NCBI GenBank assembly: GCA_964388665.1
Contig: CAYMBJ010000014.1
Location: 1 to 63,884, forward strand
Direction: 5' to 3'
Source of the DNA: CALCCV01 sp964388665
GTDB lineage: Bacteria > Bdellovibrionota > Bdellovibrionia > Bdellovibrionales > Bdellovibrionaceae
DNA: 63,884 bases
The translations under genes and the position numbers were made by a program. Every line of letters begins with the position of its first letter. Position 1 is the stretch's first letter. Below, piece after piece: positions 61,256-63,884 of the stretch. The notes under the pieces were generated by a model that did not search any database, was not told the DNA's origin, and worked only from the letters and a program-made list of their open reading frames with translations.

Positions 61256-62367
61256 GTGAAGTCGAAGCTACTGCAAACTCATCAAGCGCATTTCCTAGTA
61301 TCGCCATTGATGAAGAAGGCTATCCCATGTTTGGCGACATTCGCATTGCCGATGCCAAAGTGGGGAGCGAGGTCCTCGGGCAAGTCTCTCGTCACGAAAG
61401 TGGCGCCTTTTACACAGAATTAGCGGGGGTTCGCTATTTGGTCGAAGCCTTTGACCAACCCTACGTTATTGATCAGATAGAAATGAGCTCACTTGATGCA
61501 GAGGGTGGCCTGATATCGGCGACTCTGCCCTATGGAAAAGCAGTGCAATTCCGACTGACAAGCCTTCGTCTGGATGAGTGGGATCGACTCCACGGGTATA
61601 CCGCGAACGACATTCCATTTGTGCTCTCACGAAAGGCACAAGCGACGCTTTTTAATGGTGCCGACGAAATTTGGGATGACTCCATTTCTTTGGGCGGAAG
61701 AATCTTTTCGACGCCACCGGTGTACGGCGCACAGGAAGAGGCGAGCTCAGCGGGCGATGTAAATCAAGATTCGTTTTGGACTGCCATTTACAAAGGCGAC
61801 GAAGAGCCGGGATGGAATTTGCATAAAGCGGCCCCAGCTCTGGTGGATGTGCTCCCTCGCATAAAATTGCCAAAATCACGAGTGCTCGTGCTTGGGTGTG
61901 GCGAAGGTTTTGATGCTCACCACTTTGCCGAAGCCGGGCATATTGTCACTGCCATTGATTTTTCAGAAGAGGCTCTTTCCAGAGCCAAAAAGCGCTTTGG
62001 TGGCGACAAAATCCAGTGGGTGCAAGCTGATGCCTTGGCTTTTCAGCCAGCCTGGGCCGATTCTTTTGATGTGGTTTTTGATCATACCTTTTATTGTGCC
62101 ATCGACCCCACCAGAAGAGGTGAGCTGGCCGATCTCTGGTTTCGCTATCTCACCCCAGGCGGGCAGCTCTTGGGCATATTTTTTGCCATGGATCGGCCCA
62201 GCGGACCACCCTTCGGTGGAAGCGAGTGGGAGATGCGCCAACGGCTGCAAAAAAGATTTCAATTTTTGCTTTGGGGCCGAGTCAAAGATTCGCCACCTGC
62301 TCGCCTGGGAAAAGAATTTTTAGTCCTGGCTCGAAAAAGCCTCACGCCGTCTGCGAGGTCACGATAA
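61252..62367 (+). CDS. TPMT-family SAM-dependent methyltransferase with N-terminal extension
   Basis: A 371-residue protein. The C-terminal ~200 residues match the thiopurine S-methyltransferase family: FWTAIYKGDEEPGWNLHKAAPAL, SAM motif I RVLVLGCGEGFDAHHFAEAG, AIDFSEEALSRAKKRF, VFDHTFYCAIDPTRR and LTPGGQLLGIFF. The N-terminal ~165 residues are an extra beta-rich domain (IADAKVGSEVLGQVSRHESGAFYTEL) of unknown role. Substrate unknown; bacterial relatives methylate selenium, tellurium or thiol compounds. Coupled to the preceding secreted-protein gene. Confidence 0.85.
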   Translation: MSEVEATANSSSAFPSIAIDEEGYPMFGDIRIADAKVGSEVLGQVSRHESGAFYTELAGVRYLVEAFDQPYVIDQIEMSSLDAEGGLISATLPYGKAVQFRLTSLRLDEWDRLHGYTANDIPFVLSRKAQATLFNGADEIWDDSISLGGRIFSTPPVYGAQEEASSAGDVNQDSFWTAIYKGDEEPGWNLHKAAPALVDVLPRIKLPKSRVLVLGCGEGFDAHHFAEAGHIVTAIDFSEEALSRAKKRFGGDKIQWVQADALAFQPAWADSFDVVFDHTFYCAIDPTRRGELADLWFRYLTPGGQLLGIFFAMDRPSGPPFGGSEWEMRQRLQKRFQFLLWGRVKDSPPARLGKEFLVLARKSLTPSARSR

Positions 62368-62427
62368 TGGATACAATAGAGACCCTGGGTGTGATGTAAG
62401 AATAACCGATGGCTTGAGGCAACCAAG

Positions 62428-63054
62428 ATGACGCGAGCAAAGAATTCTTTCGATACAGAATTTACGTGGAGCCTGGTCACCCCGCCGGAGGCAGCCACAG
62501 TGGCGAGCTTTGTGAACACGGCTTACCGAGGCGAATTGGCGAAGTCAGGTTGGACATCGGAGGCGCATTTCATCAAAGGTCAGCGCACAGACGAGCAAAG
62601 TATCATTGATTTTTTACGTCAACCAAACCATTGGATGTTGCAACTTTACCAAAACTCACAACGTGTAGCCGTGGTGCAGCTGCAAGAGACCACTATCGAA
62701 TTGCCAGAACTTGCTGACAAAGCAGGAACGGAAGAATTACCATCCTCAGAATCCTCACTACACTCACAAATAATGTCGCAAATAATGCTAGGCATGCTGA
62801 CTGTCCACCCGACAATTCAAAATCGCGGCTTTGGCAAAAAATTATTAGAGATCTCAGAGAGTTTTGCCCGAGAGAAGGGCTACACTCAGATGCTGATGAC
62901 CGTGATCACCATTCGAGAGTCATTGATCGCTTACTATTTGCGACGTGGCTATCAGTGCAGCAAAAAGCACAGCCCATTTCCCTATGGTCAGGCACAATTT
63001 GGTTTGCCCGAGCGTGAGGATTTGCAATTCGTGTATCTGTTTAAAAATCTCTAA
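62428..63054 (+). CDS. GNAT-family N-acetyltransferase
   Basis: A 208-residue protein with the GNAT fold: VAVVQLQETTIEL strand, MLTVHPTIQNRGFGKKLLEISESFAREKGYTQMLM with the acetyl-CoA loop QNRGFGKKL, and IAYYLRRGYQCSKK near the end. The protein resembles small-molecule or amino-acid acetyltransferases of bacteria. Acceptor unknown. Ten bases separate its stop from the remnant HEPN gene on the other strand. Confidence 0.85.
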   Translation: MTRAKNSFDTEFTWSLVTPPEAATVASFVNTAYRGELAKSGWTSEAHFIKGQRTDEQSIIDFLRQPNHWMLQLYQNSQRVAVVQLQETTIELPELADKAGTEELPSSESSLHSQIMSQIMLGMLTVHPTIQNRGFGKKLLEISESFAREKGYTQMLMTVITIRESLIAYYLRRGYQCSKKHSPFPYGQAQFGLPEREDLQFVYLFKNL

Positions 63055-63064
63055 CGTTAGATTT

Positions 63065-63199
63065 CTACCAGTCCTTCACTCTTTCGTAAATCAGGGAGTA
63101 GAACTTTTCGAATTCGTGGAGGTGATCCTTAACGATTGTTTCTACAATCTTTGGTTTTATAACTTCATAATCATGAACAGAAATATTTCTAAATCTTTC
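63065..63199 (-). pseudogene. Remnant of a HEPN-domain (HepT-like) toxin
   Basis: Directly after the TGA stop of the MNT gene the same frame continues for 44 codons: ERFRNISVHDYEVIKPKIV... to VKDW and TAG. FRNISVHDYEV is the R-x4-6-H ribonuclease motif with the C-terminal helix of HEPN/HepT toxins. The N-terminal ~70-80 residues of a HepT protein are missing, and no start codon with ribosome binding site lies in frame. I conclude a deletion fused the 5' part of the antitoxin-toxin pair to the toxin end, leaving a dead toxin unless the TGA is read through. Confidence 0.75.
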
Positions 63200-63616
63200 T
63201 CAGACATATCTTTTCCTATTTAGCAAATTGTCTTCAATCACCTTTCGAGACCGTTTAAAATCTGGATAGCGCGAAAACTGATCTGCCTTCCACAAGTTAA
63301 GACTCGAACGGTCTTTTACAAATAGCTCTCGGCCAGTATCCAGTACCTGTCGTGCATAAATGGGATCCACAGCATTCAATTTCAAAAGATCACAATCCCG
63401 ACCCAGCGCATTCTCCAGCTTACTCAGGTACTCCATCAAATTTTCATGGCTTGGATCATTCTTAAAAAAAACGGCTAAATCCACGTCACTCTCTGGACGA
63501 AATCTTGGGGTTCCAAAGGATCCCAAAAGAAAAACAAAATGAGCGCTATCGTCAAAAACCGTTCTAACAAAAGACTGTAAGTCTTCAATGGTGAGAACAT
63601 TTTTTGTTTGAGACAT
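63200..63616 (-). CDS. MNT-type nucleotidyltransferase (antitoxin of a HEPN/MNT pair)
   Basis: A 138-residue minimal nucleotidyltransferase starting at 63616 (MSQTKNVLTIEDLQ, GGAG upstream); an ATG at 63664 would add 16 residues. The motif LLGSFGTPRFRPESDVDLAVF has the GS-x10-DxD signature with both metal Asp residues, so it may be active. Known MntA antitoxins AMPylate the HepT toxin. The last residues NRKRYV and stop run straight into a truncated HEPN frame, so the C-terminus may be altered by the deletion. Confidence 0.83.
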   Translation of the reverse strand: MSQTKNVLTIEDLQSFVRTVFDDSAHFVFLLGSFGTPRFRPESDVDLAVFFKNDPSHENLMEYLSKLENALGRDCDLLKLNAVDPIYARQVLDTGRELFVKDRSSLNLWKADQFSRYPDFKRSRKVIEDNLLNRKRYV

Positions 63617-63664
63617 CGCTCCATTCTCCAAGAGCTCGTATGAAATGTAAAGCGTCAAACTCAA

Positions 63665-63884
63665 TATGTCAGCTTACCTTGCCTAGCAGGCCGCCTAACG
63701 CCTCGCCCTATCCATTTTACTGATAATAAGCTGTCTGAGTTGCATGCTTCTAATAAATGAATCTGTGATAGCCATATACTTATGCTACGCGCTCTGACCT
63801 GAAGGAGTCTAACCCGGAGGAGAGATATGGAGGAGACATCTCAAAGTTAGTTGAAACTTGAAAGAGGGAGCCCTTTTGTGGAAG
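63665..63884. other. Right-edge region without an established gene
   Basis: It contains TATACT (63775-63780), a good -10 box without a convincing -35. There is also a strong ribosome binding site GGAGGAGAGAT followed by ATG GAG GAG ACA TCT and TAG after eight codons (63828-63854), which could be a leader peptide. The gene it would lead into is outside the window. Confidence 0.35.

Noticed and set aside
1..63884. CRISPR array, IS element, prophage or integrase
   Set aside because: No evenly spaced repeats, transposase, integrase or phage structural gene was seen on either strand.

Overview
The window looks like a chromosomal segment of a Gram-negative, flagellated, outer-membrane-bearing bacterium of the Bdellovibrionota / former deltaproteobacterial type. 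Evidence includes two flagellins, several lipoproteins and secreted proteins, a TPR / AgmX-PglI-domain / lipoprotein / beta-barrel operon resembling the glt gliding loci of Myxococcus and Bdellovibrio, ExbB/ExbD, and complete fatty-acid and leucine oxidation modules. Placement is inferred from gene content only. I see no tRNA, rRNA, CRISPR array, insertion sequence or prophage.

Layout. 1-7.5 kb: the permease half of a MacB-type ABC exporter (its ATPase part seems to run off the left edge through a frameshift), a secreted protein, a CBS protein, a VCBS/FG-GAP protein, a CPXCG protein, a YihY/BrkB membrane protein and a GH3 (NagZ-like) protein. 7.8-11.1 kb: fadB-fadA beta-oxidation. 11.4-13.3 kb: a beta-helix (pectate-lyase-like) protein with a poly-lysine tail. 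13.3-19.1 kb: trehalose locus (ROK kinase, otsB, an otsA fused to a membrane sensor-like domain, divergent GH15). 19.3-26.6 kb: TerC, a GAF/HD-GYP phosphodiesterase, oligopeptidase B, MsrB and a histidine kinase. 26.9-34.6 kb: the six-gene glt-like envelope operon. 34.6-39.9 kb: menaquinone/aromatic genes (menH-menD-menF on minus; DAHP synthase and ubiE on plus). 39.9-46 kb: an ATP-grasp protein, exonuclease III, FxsA, a Gly/Cys-rich secreted protein and an HD hydrolase. 46-48.2 kb: two flagellins. 48.3-54.3 kb: a sulfatase-like lipoprotein, exbB-exbD, an unknown anchored protein and a GNAT. 54.4-60.4 kb: leucine-degradation operon (hotdog protein, MCC carboxyltransferase, methylglutaconyl-CoA hydratase, biotin carboxylase, separate biotin carrier, HMG-CoA lyase). 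60.6-63.9 kb: a Pro/Thr-repeat secreted protein, a TPMT-family methyltransferase, a GNAT and a decayed MNT/HEPN pair.

The genes are packed, with frequent ATGA/GTGA overlaps. The most unusual signal is not protein coding. Three convergent intergenic gaps (20.3, 51.4 and 54.3 kb) each hold a long nested inverted repeat. The outer arms are locus-specific and abut or include the 3' end of the minus-strand gene. The cores look related: purine-rich flanks around a small hairpin with a 5-nt loop. A separate short repeat beginning with the motif CCTGAAAAACTCAG occurs three times between genes. These look like a family of dispersed 3'-end elements, possibly bidirectional terminators. Physiologically the window combines acetyl-CoA-yielding catabolism of fatty acids and leucine, trehalose metabolism, respiratory quinone synthesis, surface motility and envelope work, and oxidative/DNA repair.
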